DNA of 64,000 bases from Motacilla alba alba. Its lineage: Eukaryota; Chordata; Aves; Passeriformes; Motacillidae. The notes beneath the pieces were generated by a model that was not told the origin of the DNA, did no database searches, and worked only from the letters and a program-made list of their open reading frames with translations. Both the position numbers and the translations under genes were made by a program. Positions 1 through 25,521 of the stretch are shown here, piece by piece (the first letter of the stretch is position 1; each line of letters opens with the position of its first letter). The stretch spans positions 6,553,501 to 6,617,500 of the forward strand of contig NC_052028.1 of the NCBI RefSeq assembly GCF_015832195.1. The letters run 5' to 3'.

Positions 1-13605
<13,605 letters not shown>

Positions 13606-13673
13606 CATATTGATAGCATTCACAGGGCCAATGCTATTTACGTACATGTCAGTGTGAATTATTGTCGGTTTAA
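13606..13673 (-). CDS. GABRG2: Exon 3: 68-nt exon of the extracellular domain
   Basis: The acceptor ATTTGCAG-type border (CTTGCAG) ends at 13674 and the donor GTAGGT follows 13606. The exon completes Val86 and encodes residues 87-108, [22 protein letters not shown], here read as [10 protein letters not shown] then [12 protein letters not shown]. The 68-nt length and 1-to-0 phase change are the standard layout for this subunit family. VNSIGPV is a conserved beta-strand motif of GABA-A and glycine receptor subunits. The only difference from mammalian gamma-2 as I recall it is Ile at residue 90 in place of Leu. Confidence 0.94.
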
Positions 13674-15285
13674 CTGCAAGAGAAACAACAAGAATCAGTA
13701 ACCAGTGAAGGTCAAAATCAACTACGTGAAAGACAAGCAGGAGCATGCTCCTATACTATGGCATCTCTCCTCTGTGGTTGCCTCACATTTAAATGGGCAT
13801 ACAAAATACAAATACAAACCATGTCTTCAGTTCGAAATTAGTTGGAGACGCTGTGGACGAATTCTCATATCATTTATTCTATCAAAACCAATTCCCTTAT
13901 GCTGTGAGAACAAACACTGAAACCAGTGTTCACAGCCTAGAGAGGCTTGTCTGACTGAGTGGATCTGCATTTTGTCTCAGGTCACAGCAGAGCATCAAAA
14001 CAAAACGCTATCAACAAAAGCAAACTATTTCTCTTGTGATGCCTTGCATCACTTGTTTTACATTGTAATGCCAAATGCAACATGACTGCTGTGGCCTGCA
14101 TAGGTGGCTGTAGATATGTAACAATTTTGTGAGCCCAAAGCCAAAATACTTAAGGCTCTAAGGCAGAAATTAAGAATAGTTGTTACAATAATTTATTTTG
14201 AGATTACTCCATTTCAGCTTTATTCTTCTTATATATCTTGGCTAACGGCATGATTGTTTTTATCCCAGATGATTTTAGGAATGCTTTACTTCTTTTCTGT
14301 TTCTAAAGTCTTGGTTTAAGTGAAGACAAATGCCTCTGCTAATTTACACTGTATACATACACAGAAGGTTAAAGACTCATGTTATCCTTCACTGTGAAAA
14401 ATTCCTTAGTTTATAAGCCTCTATAAACTTGTTAACTTCCTTCATTAACCTTGCTGCTCTCTGCTTTCCTCTGTCTACCTCATCCATGAAATCTGTGCCT
14501 TTTTCTATAATCTTATTACTGCTGTATCCTCTTCTGCAGAGGTATTGTCTGCCTGCTCTGTGCTCTCAAGGGGCTTCTCAAACTGACTTTCAGCAATTCA
14601 GGGAGATTTTTGCCTTCGAGTTACCTCAGTAATCAGAGGAAAGGAAGATCTCTCCTAAAGGTGATTGAGTCAAATAAGACTGAGTGCAGGCTTGGCTCTA
14701 TATACCTACATTGGCTGTGGGAATCAGCTGGGCAGATTGGCTTTGCTTTACTGCAGTTGTCTTTTGTGAACCTCCTCCTCTGTGCCCTATTCTGTCACTT
14801 CTGCCCTGCTGGGCAAGTGAGGGCCCAAACTGCATCAGTCTGTGCAGGCCTGCTGCTGTTGGAGGCTCTGTATCCATCACATCATACAAGAATTAGGCTG
14901 TATTAGCCTCTTTTTGGCCTTTCTTTCCATTGTAATATTTGTGATTCTCTGACAGAATCTCTTAGGTACAAAAAAAAAGATAAAAACTTGCTTTTTCTTT
15001 CCCCAGAAGTTTAATTCTGAACATCATATGCAGGTAAATCATCACAAGCTGCCTGATTCAGCAAATTATAACACTCTTATTAGACGTCTTAGGATTGATT
15101 CAGCCATATTAATTTATGCCAGCTTCCAAAATCATGACTAATTTACATGCCTCTGATGTTTTTCTGCATTGCATTTTAGTCTTGTACTTTGAATGGATTC
15201 TGCTTTCTGAGTATTATAATATGACATGAAAATTCTTTCTCTTCCCTGCTTAATTGACAGTGGTCTAAAACCAAAACCAACATAC
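13674..15285 (-). other. Intron 2
   Basis: A 1.6-kb intron with a GTATGT donor and a CTTGCAG acceptor. The section 14430-14900 is somewhat GC-richer and carries overlapping open frames on both strands. None has a recognisable domain or fits the spliced gene. A small inverted repeat (AACACTG and CAGTGTT, four-base spacer) sits near 13911-13928. Confidence 0.85.
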
Positions 15286-15434
15286 CTCCAATGTCAGGTC
15301 TCAATTTGTTGTCATATCCTTCCAGCAAACCATTTAAAATAAGAGTCACATCACTCTCATGGACTTTGGGAGTCAAAACCCAAGTCTTATTTGAAGTGTA
15401 ATCTTCATAATCATCATCTCCCTTTTGTGTGGAG
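15286..15434 (-). CDS. GABRG2: Exon 2: mature N-terminus of the extracellular domain
   Basis: The acceptor is TTTCTTTAATAG just before 15434 and the donor GTATGT follows 15286. The exon completes Cys36 and encodes residues 37-85 plus one base. It includes GDDDYEDY, the N-glycosylation sequon NKT (Asn51), TWVLTPKV and the gamma signature [14 protein letters not shown]. Arg81 corresponds to human precursor Arg82 (mature R43), a position where a human epilepsy variant is known; it is unchanged here. Compared with mammalian gamma-2 as I remember it, about six residues differ: G41, T49, H59, S61, L65 and G69. This is the most divergent mature segment in the window. His59 and the ESD/TLILN pattern resemble gamma-1 and gamma-3, which is why the paralogue should be confirmed. 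Confidence 0.93.
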
Positions 15435-16439
15435 CTATTAAAGAAACAAAAATGAAGAAAAAAAAAAAGCCTTGAAAAATACAAATTTGAAGGTAACTTC
15501 TTTGGAAGACAACACAGACACATTTTAGATTTTAATAATACTGTAAAAAAATTGTAAACATTTCTCATTTTCAAAATTAGACTCCCAGTACAGATGCCAA
15601 ATAACAGTTGAGGTTACAGTTCACTTTATCAGCATTTCCTTTTGGTACGGTTGAGATCACATTCTGTCTGTTCAGAGGAACATCAGTGCTTATCACCTTT
15701 GTCATGGCTATTTTTTCTCTCATTGACTCAGGTGGGACCTGTTATGAAACAAATCTGTCACTTAGCTTATGCAACTCTCCACCAAAGCATCACTTATTAT
15801 GTACACATTGTTGTTGCTTTATTTCTTGGAGTAAAATTCAAATTCATTGGAGAGAATGATTTGATGAAGCACATTACTGACAAGACCAATAATTATATTT
15901 ATTCAGACAAACTTCTCATGCAGCTTTTCTCCACTCTGATGAACTTGAGTTTATTGTGCATTTGGAAAATTGAGCACAAATTTTTGCCAAGGGTTTTCCT
16001 TTTCACTTTTGCTAACCACAACCCACAGAGGATAAAAAGTCTGTCTGCTGGGGTTTTTCTGCTCCTCAGGACTATGACAGCAGGCCTAATTCAACCTGCT
16101 TAGTACAGTAAAAAAAGCAAGTTCAGAGTCAGAAATGTGTAGACTAGTCTTAATGGATGTTTTGTTTTCCCAAAATCAGTGCCTCCAGTTCTAGAGGAGA
16201 ACATTGAAACTACTTTAGAATATGACATAAACAGATATTTTCACTTCAGAATCATAGTGGTAATCAGCTGAACAGTGCTAGGCAAATGTCTGGTTTTTTG
16301 CATAATATGCCAGTGCCCTTCTTTCCTGCCCTGCTTCAGTGACAAAGTTTAAGCACTGCTGGCTAGATATGGAAAATCTTAATGATACTACAAATGTCTT
16401 AAGCCAGTGGATAGAGTGATAGGATGAAAAGCAGAAAAA

Positions 16440-17150
16440 TTAATTATTTTCCAGTTGCAGCTGGAATCTGGAGTGAAAAAGAGCTCAGAGAAGCAGATTC
16501 TCCTGGGGGCTGGATCTTCTGCGTGGCACACAAGATTGAAAGAGGCCCAGCTGGCCATGGCCATGGGTGCAGGAGGGAAGGGACCAGTCCTCCCAGAGCC
16601 TGAGAGCACCATTTTGTTAACAGTGATCTTTGCTCAGCTGAGGTCGTGCCTGCCCTTCCCTGTAGGGCTCTCCTGCTGCGTCCAGCTTGTACCACCCAGA
16701 GTGGCCCAAAGGCTTTCCAGTGTTGGTGTTTGGGAGCTGTAAGCCAGCTGCACAAATACAATCTCATTAGGAAAGAGGCTTTGGGTTCTTTCTTCCCCTG
16801 GCACAGCCTGACAGGGAAGAGCTGTAGCCCTTTCTGTCCCTCAGGGTAGGACACTGCCTCCCAGGAGGTGCTGCAGGCACAGGGACAATTGAAGCAGCCT
16901 GAGATTGCATAGGGCAGTAGCAACTAGGCCTGTGCAGCATGGAGAGAGAGCTGGTCTTGCTCTGAGTTGGGCTTGGAAGCTGCTAATGAATCTGATCTAC
17001 ACCTTTGTAATGTGTGCTGGGTACCAGGCACCGAGTGCAGCCTCCAGCCACCGCCTCACCCATGCTGCACCAGCCATGGGGGTCTGGGAGCTTCCCGGGT
17101 CAGGAATTGCCAGTGCAGCCTCTTCATTCTGCCTGCACAAGCCTGGACTT
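16440..17150. other. GC-richer island inside intron 1, identity unknown
   Basis: This block stands out from AT-rich surroundings, with runs such as GGCCCAGCTGGCCATGGCC and CCTCCCAGGAGGTGCTGCAGG. Its CpG count is low, so it does not look like a CpG island. Open frames occur on both strands (longest 159 codons, minus strand 16444-16923), which is expected when stop codons become rare. I recognise no protein domain and no repeat family. An unrecognised old repeat, a regulatory element or a non-coding transcript are all possible. Confidence 0.4.
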
Positions 17151-18480
17151 GTAGTGTTTTATTAGGAATCAAAAGCAAAGTTTTAATTGGCAACATGGTC
17201 CATAGTATTCTGCTGGTACTGACAAACAGGCCAATTTAATTAAATTGGGAGGTTTTTATTTTTTTATTCAGTTGTCTGGAGTTCAAAGATCTAATTGTAA
17301 TTCAGAGAAACATAATTGAAGCCAAGTTCTGTCTCCTGGAGGAAAGGAAATACTTCTAAATAAAGTCCTTGCAAACAGAAGGCACTAGATTATATGTTTT
17401 CAAACTATGCAAAGTGAATGAAGAAAAATAACTTTATTTATAAAAAACCTTATTCCTGTTTTATAACCAATTAAACAACCATTCTCTCAAAAGAATATGT
17501 TTTTTCTGAATGGAAAAGAAAAATAAATCAAATGCATTCTTTCACAAAGGCAGTGTGTTACTGAATATCAGTGCAATGAGAAAGCTTCAAAACTCAAACC
17601 TGCTGAGTGGTAGAGTCTGGTACACTAGAAAGTGCACGATTAGAAGTGTGTTTGGCTAGAAGTTTTCTCAGATGTAGAACAACCTAATTGAACAGCAGCC
17701 CACAGTAACTGAAACTTCTATTCCTTCTTGGAAATTATTTGTATGACAGAAAAATAGAACAGCTGTTTGTTTGCTCATCTCTCATCTCGAGCCATTTTGA
17801 CAGTCCACATCTCCAAAACCAGCTAATACTTTATGAAATTAGCAGGAGACAGAGGAGGGAAAACACAGCCACTGTAGCTGGGGAAAAATGCTACTGAATT
17901 CCAGCTTTTATGAGAATTCCACAAGGATCATAAGTGAGCATGGATATGCAATTGTCTGTCTGTGTAAACCTTCATTTCAGCCAGAAAAATCAGAGGTGCT
18001 TCTCTACCCAAATGAGCAGAGCTTTAGCCATACAATGCCATTAATACAATGAAAATTATAATGACAAAACCCTTTTCATCTCCTTAAGATTTTCAGATCA
18101 GTCCTTCTGATTATATGGCTGAAATTTTGCAAGTGCTTTTATTGTCCAACCCAAATTTGTTAAAGCCTAGATTATACCCAAATGCATATTGAAATCTATT
18201 TTTATTTTTCTGACTGCTAGAAGTTTTCAAATCTAGTAACATAGATATGAATAGAAACACGTATTTACCTATTTGAAGATTAAAATTTAATTTTTTGAAG
18301 GTTCATCTTTTCAATACTGATACAAAATCTCACCACTTGAGATATTCCCAGCGATATTAATGGTACTGCAAGATGTCTGCAACACTGCTTTACATAAATC
18401 CATAAATCCATACATTTCCTTACTGAAAAAGAGATTACTTAAGAGGTTCATAACCCAAGCTTGAAACTTCAAGCCCTAGA

Positions 18481-18545
18481 GTAATTAAAGTTGAAGGCAC
18501 TTTTGGAGGTCATCTGGTCCAATCCCTTCTCCGTTCGCCTGCTGA
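18481..18545 (-). mobile_element. Short CR1 LINE 3'-tail fragment, antisense to the plus strand
   Basis: The plus strand reads TTGAAGGCACTTTTGGAGGT then CATCTGGTCCAATCCC, which is the reverse complement of the usual CR1 end (GGTTGGACCAGATGACCTCC followed by the CCTTCCAA-type segment). Only about 65 bases can be recognised. Neither the octamer repeat tail nor upstream sequence is clear. Confidence 0.55.
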
Positions 18546-21500
18546 GTCTGCATGGGATGGCTCTGATGATAATCACTTACAAACACATATATATGTGCGT
18601 AACCACAAGTGTTTAATATTCAGGGGGATATTTGTATGTCTCAATCTACTTAAAATATATCTTCACAAAGCAGGAAGAGGGCAGAAATTACTGGTGGTAA
18701 TAATCATTTATTAATTTAGATCTGATTTTCCTAATAATATATGCAAAGATCTATAAAATGGCTTCTAACTCTACAATTCTATAAAAATCTCATTCTGCCA
18801 ATGAAGTCTTTACCATGTCAGGGGCTAAACAAATGTTTTTTATCTTCCTTCCTAAAACAAACACATGCTAATCTTAATCCTGCATTGAAGTTGTTGCTGG
18901 ATTTATAACATTTATAAAGCTCTTTCTAGCGCTCATTGGTGAGGAGCAACTTTAGCACAAACTGAGGTTGATGCAAACTAAGCGTTCAGGAACTTATTCT
19001 TCAGATCTTTGCCAGTGCATTTGATCCATTCTTTGCAATACTGTCTGGGCAACATTTAATCATTTTTGGTGTAAGTGTAATCCCTGTGGGCAGAGGTACC
19101 CACTGCAGGTGGAGCTGGGGTCACCAACCAAGGGAAAAAGAATTAATGAAATGATGCTCTCTTCCATTGTTATAGCTTCCTTTATGGGCACCTTAGCACT
19201 AAAGGCATTATTTCTATATTGGAAATGCATTAAAATTGTAGAAAAGGGTATCTCTGCAGGGAAATCATTGATACATTAGGAAAACAATTTTTTTCCACCT
19301 TCTTTATTGATCTTTCTTCAGAAGACATGGTCAAACCCATTACTTAAATGTTTCATTAATGTGCTGATACACCATTCTCTTAGCAACCCAAAGCCACAGA
19401 AGTCCACATTATAGTTTGGGAATCTTTTTTTTTTTTTCAATTAGAATCAGCATGAGTTCTTTTCTTTTATGCTTTCATTTTCCTGGAAGTTAGTTTGATG
19501 CTTATGTAAGAATAATCTTCACTTTAGTAAAACTTAATGAATAATTATATTAATGGTATATAACTGTCCTACATTATTATGCTTTTAAGCCTATTGGCTT
19601 AAGTTCTTTAGTTCAAAAATTGATATAGGTTACCCATTTCAAAACTACTGTGTTTTAGTTAATTCCTAACTTAAAGTCAACATTATAACTTTGGATGACC
19701 TCTGCTGTCATCTCTATATCAGAGACACTCTAATGTGATCTCCAGGAGAATCATATGTAATGCTTCTTGGAAAGACACTACCATGTGTTGGTAGAGATAG
19801 GCCACTATTTAAACAGTGAGCAGCAACTCTCAAAGGATAGCCCTTTGAAATAAGGTGTTGTTTCCTAATCCACAAAAATGTGATTTTTCACAACTTGTTA
19901 CAAGGAGTAGAAGGGAAAGGATGCTCTTGTCTGGCAAAAAACTTTCCATGGCTGGTCAGTCTTTCAGCCTTCAGATATGAGGTCATGCATTGACTCATCA
20001 AAATCTCTGTAGTTCCAGTGACTTTAAATGAGTTATTCCAGCTTGTACCAGCTGTGGATCTGTCCTTTAATTTTTCTAAATATGCAAAATTAATTTGAAC
20101 CATAACCAAGAATTCTGTTCTGAAACTTCACTTAATTATATGCTAATATTGCATTGTTTTTTACAAGCAGAATCAGAGTAGCCACTAAGTGCTTAAAGGG
20201 AAAGATCTGTAGCAGTACTGAATAGCTAATGACTAAATAATTTTAATCTAATTAAAAATTCAAGTTTATTTATCAAAAAATCTGGGCAATTTCATCTTTT
20301 ATACTAATTATGCTATAGAGCTTTCAGCAAAGATTTAATAAACTACTTGAACATAAACTGAATGTTCCATTGAAAACACCAATGTTTTATACCTCTCAGG
20401 GAAGACCTGAAACAAGGCTTGCCAGTTCACCTAACTGTTCAACAAGCACTGTTTAATTTAAGGAAGAGTCAAGTTCGATTCATTCTCTGATGTGCATAAA
20501 AAATTACCTTAATCTATAGGTCATGCATTATTCATGGTGGTGACAGGGTCCGTGGGAAGGCAAGCTGTATTCCAGGGTCCCACTGTGGGTACAGAGATGC
20601 TGTGTGCAGATGTGATGTATTAGGATGTGGAGATAGGAGATGTGGAAGAGAATACAGTGTCTCTGGAAATCTAACCGTGTCCAAATTCTCCCTTGCTGAC
20701 TCACATTTTTTGATTGAAGCAGAAAATGTTTTCACAAAGCTGTGCCATGGATTCTCTTGTCCTGTTTGTGTTTCTGTTCTGTCCATTTCTGTTGTTTAAA
20801 TCCTAAGGCTGAGTACAGGGCTGAGTTTCTGTTCTAGCCATAAAAATAGCACCTATTTTCTCTTTTACTACTAAATGTTCATCACAAATACCCACCCTTC
20901 CATTTTATTAGGACTGCAAATCATGTAATGCAAAAATTAATCTCTTCCCAAATAATTTCCCACAACAAAGATGGAAACTCAGATGCTTTTCTTAGAGGGG
21001 ATGAGATCCAGTCAGTTATTAGAAGCTCCATAACAGAAAATGAATTTGAAAAATTTGGGCTAAGAAATCACTGAGAAATTGTCTTGTAGTCCTACTCCCT
21101 TCACCTAGATTTTTGGTGCTGCTACGACTACAAATCTGGATGAAGCTGTAATGTTCCAGAGGAGCCTGAAATCCTGGATTCACAGAGTTTTCAGCAAAGG
21201 CTACGAGGGTATATAAGCTGTATTTTGGCCATTTTTTGTAGTCATGTAGTAAGAGAGGCTGAGGAAGTTCACAGGAGGAAAGAAAATAATTTTTACTTCT
21301 ATTCAGTGGTTTGGGTGGGGTGGATTTTAGGTAGGTCACCTGTAGAAGATAGTTTATTTCCTAGGCACTGCTTCTGCTGCAGCTATCATTCCATGTACTA
21401 CTCAAATTATGTAATGTAGTTAAAATCTTGACATGAAATGATTATTTAAAACAAAGCAAAGCTAAATTTTTCTGTCATACCTAAGTCACAGAGGGACTGA

Positions 21501-24375
21501 AGCACATACGAAAATAATTATTAAAAGAATATTGCAGTTCTCATAAAGAAATAGGTGCAACTGAAACATTTAGATTGTGGGACTGAGCACACAAGTCTCA
21601 AAATGTTTTTTTAAGACCCAGAAATTACTAGAGGAGCACAAATGAATGCTCCCAGCAATGACTTCTCCATCATCTTTACTGAACATGAAGGCCCCAAACT
21701 GCCAGCAATCAGTCATTCCTGAAAACTGTGCCTGCCCTGAGATTTAAAGGCTGTCTGGATTCCTGGGAGCATTTACACTCTGTTCCCCTGAAGGGATGAT
21801 ACCTGGCAGCACAGCACCTATGGATCTTGCTGTGGATTTTACAAGCTTTCCTGTACTCATTCAGCAGCTCCCAGCAACCTCACTGGTGCTTCTCAGCCAT
21901 TTTGAGTAAAGCAGTCAGTTCTTAAACCTCTTCACAGACTTCTAAAATATTATATGGCAGTGCTGGTTTTGTATCAGTGTCTATAAAACTGTCAGTCATA
22001 GCAGAGTGGTTTAGCTTCCAGTCCTTTCATCTCTTGCCCAAGACACACACTCACATTAACTACTGCACTTAAGATGCAATAAGTTTTAGCTATTTGTAAC
22101 TATTGTGAATGCATCTATTTTCCATATTTTCAGATTCAGCTGAATTTGGCTGCAGCAAGTGTTTATAATGAAGGGTTTAAAATGAAAAATTTAACTTGGT
22201 TTATGTTTTGTTTCATTTCTGTCAGTTCATGAAAACACTTTAAAAAAAAACCCTTTAGAGTGCATTTATTGAGAGTGCTAACAATAAACCTTCTGCTTTG
22301 CAGTATTTACAGTGTTTTCTAGCTCACTGTGCTGAAAAATTGTAGGGCAATTCTTGCATTGCACAACTGATTGGATTCAAGTCGTGAGTGACCATGAGGG
22401 TTATTGTCTCTTTTAAAATATTTCTAGTTGCAACAATATGGGCTCACAGCCAGTTGTCACAAAAATTACCAGAAACAGAGACCAGTGTTAGCAGCTCTGG
22501 CAAAGAAGCAAAGGCTGAAATGTAGCACTCAGTCTAGAATCTGTTTCTCCAGCAGACCATTGAGGTATATTGTTAAATAAACTGATAATAGATATACATT
22601 TCCAGGTCTGGATGAACAGATTGGTGTTATTAACCAAAGCTGAATTACACCACAATATAAAACTCGTGGGTATGGAGAGGAATTGTATTGTACCCCGAGG
22701 GAGGATAGCAAAGTGTAAAGAGATGAAGGAAACTTCAGGCCAGTAAGGAATAGAAAGATAATTATAGAAACAAGCATACATCATTCATTTTGAACAGCCT
22801 GAGCTTGAAGTGCAACATTTATAGTTACTAGAGCTCTGGAGGAGTCTCAGATGTGATCAGATGATTCAGATAAGCCTCCATAACTTAAGATGATTATTTC
22901 AAATTTTCTTGTTTTTTGAGCTGGAATTTTGTATGACTATGTTTCTTTATATTTTATTTAGTGGAGGTTATATAATCTACTTCTGTATCTGTTTTCACAG
23001 TGGTTATGGATATTCGTGTTAGCAGTGAGCAAAAGCTTTAGAAACAAACAGAAAAGGGAGAAATAGCTGCAGCTATTCTTCTGCATCAGTCATAGGGTTA
23101 GCTTGAGTTGATCTGCTTTAATTGAGAGTATCTAGCTGTATCTAAGTGTAAAGGATTTAATCTCTGAATTATGTGAACCTCAGAAGGTTTCTCTTCTGTT
23201 TCACTTTCATTTTTTGCCATTCCTCTCCCATCCCATCTCCTTCTCTACCTTTTCAAATTTTTGAAATAATTCTATGCATCTCTGAATGTGAACTCTAAGG
23301 CACTTGGAGCATGATTTTTGTCTGTTGCTATTACTCATCTCCTGGAGATTGCCACTATAACTAACAAATCTCAAGACAAGGAGTAAACAACCATTACTGA
23401 AATGTGATTGGACTAGGTTGGTTTTAGCTTGAGCTCACTTCATTTTTTCTGGCTGTGTTTTATTGTATTTAATTGTCATCTGTTAGTATTCCATGTGATA
23501 TCTCTTCCCCAATCATGTACATTGGTTTTATAAATGATCACTCTAAAATCTCACTATAAATTAAAAAGCTCAATTCTCTTCTCAGTGAGTAAGATTAGGA
23601 AAACATGGATGCCCTCCAGCCATCTATTTAAAAAAACATTAACTCAAAACCCCCAATCCTATTGCTCAATTAGACTTGAGAAATGAAAAAATAGGTTCTT
23701 GTTCTGTAGTACCCTATGAGGCACTCTTATTTGTGTTTTTTCAAAATTCTTGCACAATTTTTTTCTGTATTTTGTCTGCATGGAAATTTCACCCAGAAGG
23801 AAGTCACTTCTGGAATCAGTCACTCATGATGTAGTCATCTTCTCATCACTATCTGTCAATGTTTAAAAACAAACATGTGAGGTGCTAGAAATGTCAGCCG
23901 TTTTGCTTGTTGAGTAGCATCCTGAGCATTTTTTTTCAAATTTAAAGTACTTTATTTTTTTCCATTGGTCTACTAGCACGAGCTATAAATTCAAGTTAGG
24001 CTGAACGTAAATTCATGTTAAGCTGAATATAAATCCTTACTAGAATTAAATCTATCAGGGAGTGTTTTCATTCTCATCTTCTCCTTCTCAGTACACAGAA
24101 GAGCTCCATAATGAAGTGTTCCTGGCGTTGGGCTGGGAGCCAGGAACATGGAATGCTTACCCCAGCTAAAGGACTAGTGTCCTACTTGCTGTGCTAAGCC
24201 AAGTGATATCTTCTAAGCATGTGAGTGTAAACCTTTCTTGAGACATTAATAAGCACATAAATGTCCCTTATGATTTGTGTTTGATGAAGACTGGCAATGA
24301 TGCTGAACTATCTCATGATGGAGGAGGAAACAATCCCTAACCTTTCCTTAGGGAATGACTTTGCTTACCAGCACA

Positions 24376-24437
24376 AAAGCCCTTATTGTTGGTAAAGCCC
24401 TTATTGTTGGTATTAAAGCCCTTATTGTTGGTAAAGC
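24376..24437 (+). repeat. 18-bp tandem repeat, three copies
   Basis: The unit AAAGCCCTTATTGTTGGT occurs at 24376-24393, 24394-24411 and, after an inserted ATT, 24415-24432, followed by a partial AAAGC. The copies are identical, which suggests recent expansion. Confidence 0.95.
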
Positions 24438-25154
24438 AAGTAGGTCAGGTAAGTCCTCAAAGTTTAGGGAGCCAGTCAAAAATAAATGAAACTAGTATAG
24501 GTTTATTCTGAGTATATTAATAATTCTTATTTCTCTCAGATCATGGAAGTATCATTACTGAAACATTTTTAGATAGAAATGCATCTGAATAAAGAGCTGA
24601 ATGAACAGAAAATAGCTGCTCAATACACATGTCTGCAATTACATCATGATGTAGCTAACTCATTCACAAAATAAGAGTAAGCAAATGGTGAAAATTAAAC
24701 TGGTTTTTGTTGTTTCGTTTTAAAACAATGCTTCTGATTTAACTTCATTTTTAATGCATGGTAACCAATAGTAACCCATGTGTTCCCACATAAACCAACT
24801 TATATCATGCAAGACGCTGTTTGCACTCATGCTCATAAAACAGACTGTGCAGAGGTGGATGTGGAATTTAGTTCTGATAACAGGGTAGATGTGTGATACA
24901 TTAAGAATGTAAGTGGCAAACTAATGTCTCTATGTCAGCTGAGTAGGAAAATCGTCAACAAGTGTTCTGCAATTCCCCTATGGAATTTATTTGTTTTGAT
25001 GGAATTTCTTTGGTGGTTGGTACCATCAGGATGGCTTCATGTCAGGGTCTCCTTAATCCCATGGGACACATAAGCATGCCAGCTTCTGGGTAAGGACTGT
25101 CAGCACCTGTGCTCTAAAATGCACCCAGGCAGGGTTTCTCAACTCACCCCATAC

Positions 25155-25521
25155 CCTGGAGAAAAGGAGGCTTAGCGGGGGCCTTATCCATCCCTGCATC
25201 TCCCTGACAGGAGGTTGTAGCCAGCTGGGGCTCAGTCTCCTCTGCCAGGTAACAAGGGACAGTACAAGAGGGAACAGGCTCAGGTTGCAGCAGGGTAGGA
25301 TTAGGTTGGATGTTAGGAAAAATTTCTTCACTAGAAGGGTTGTCGGGCGTTGGAACAGACTGCCAGGGAAGGGCTGGAGTCACCAGCCCAGAAGTATACA
25401 AGCCATGTGGCTGTGATGCTTGGGGACATACTTTAGAGTTGAATGTGGCAGTGTGGGGTTAATGACAGGACTCAATGATTTTAGAAGCCTTTTCCAGCCC
25501 TAATGATTCCATGATCCTGTG
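25155..25521 (+). mobile_element. CR1 LINE 3' end (end of ORF2 plus 3' UTR), 5'-truncated
   Basis: The plus strand follows the avian CR1 tail: GGAGAAAAGGAGGCTTAG, CCAGGTAACAAGGGACAG, GGATGTTAGGAAAAATTTCT then TCACTAGAAGGGTTGTC, TTGGAACAGACTGCCAGG and finally CTTTTCCAGCCCTAATGATT with the octamer-like end ATTCCATGATCCTGTG. CR1 copies are typically short at the 5' side and end in such octamers without poly(A). Indels and substitutions show an old, inactive copy. Open frames on the opposite strand here (25053-25401) are shadows. Confidence 0.93.

Larger units (their letters stand above)
15435..25154 (-). other. Intron 1, distal part
   Basis: Non-coding sequence, mostly AT-rich, with a distinct GC-richer island at about 16440-17150, a short antisense CR1 tail near 18481 and an 18-bp tandem repeat at 24376. 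The long intron 1 of about 24 kb is in keeping with a very large first intron in this gene family as I know it. No additional exon was recognised. Confidence 0.75.

Noticed and set aside
16444..16923. 159-codon minus-strand frame
   Set aside because: Several competing frames of similar length on both strands, no domain and no splice support. The GC-richer composition explains it.
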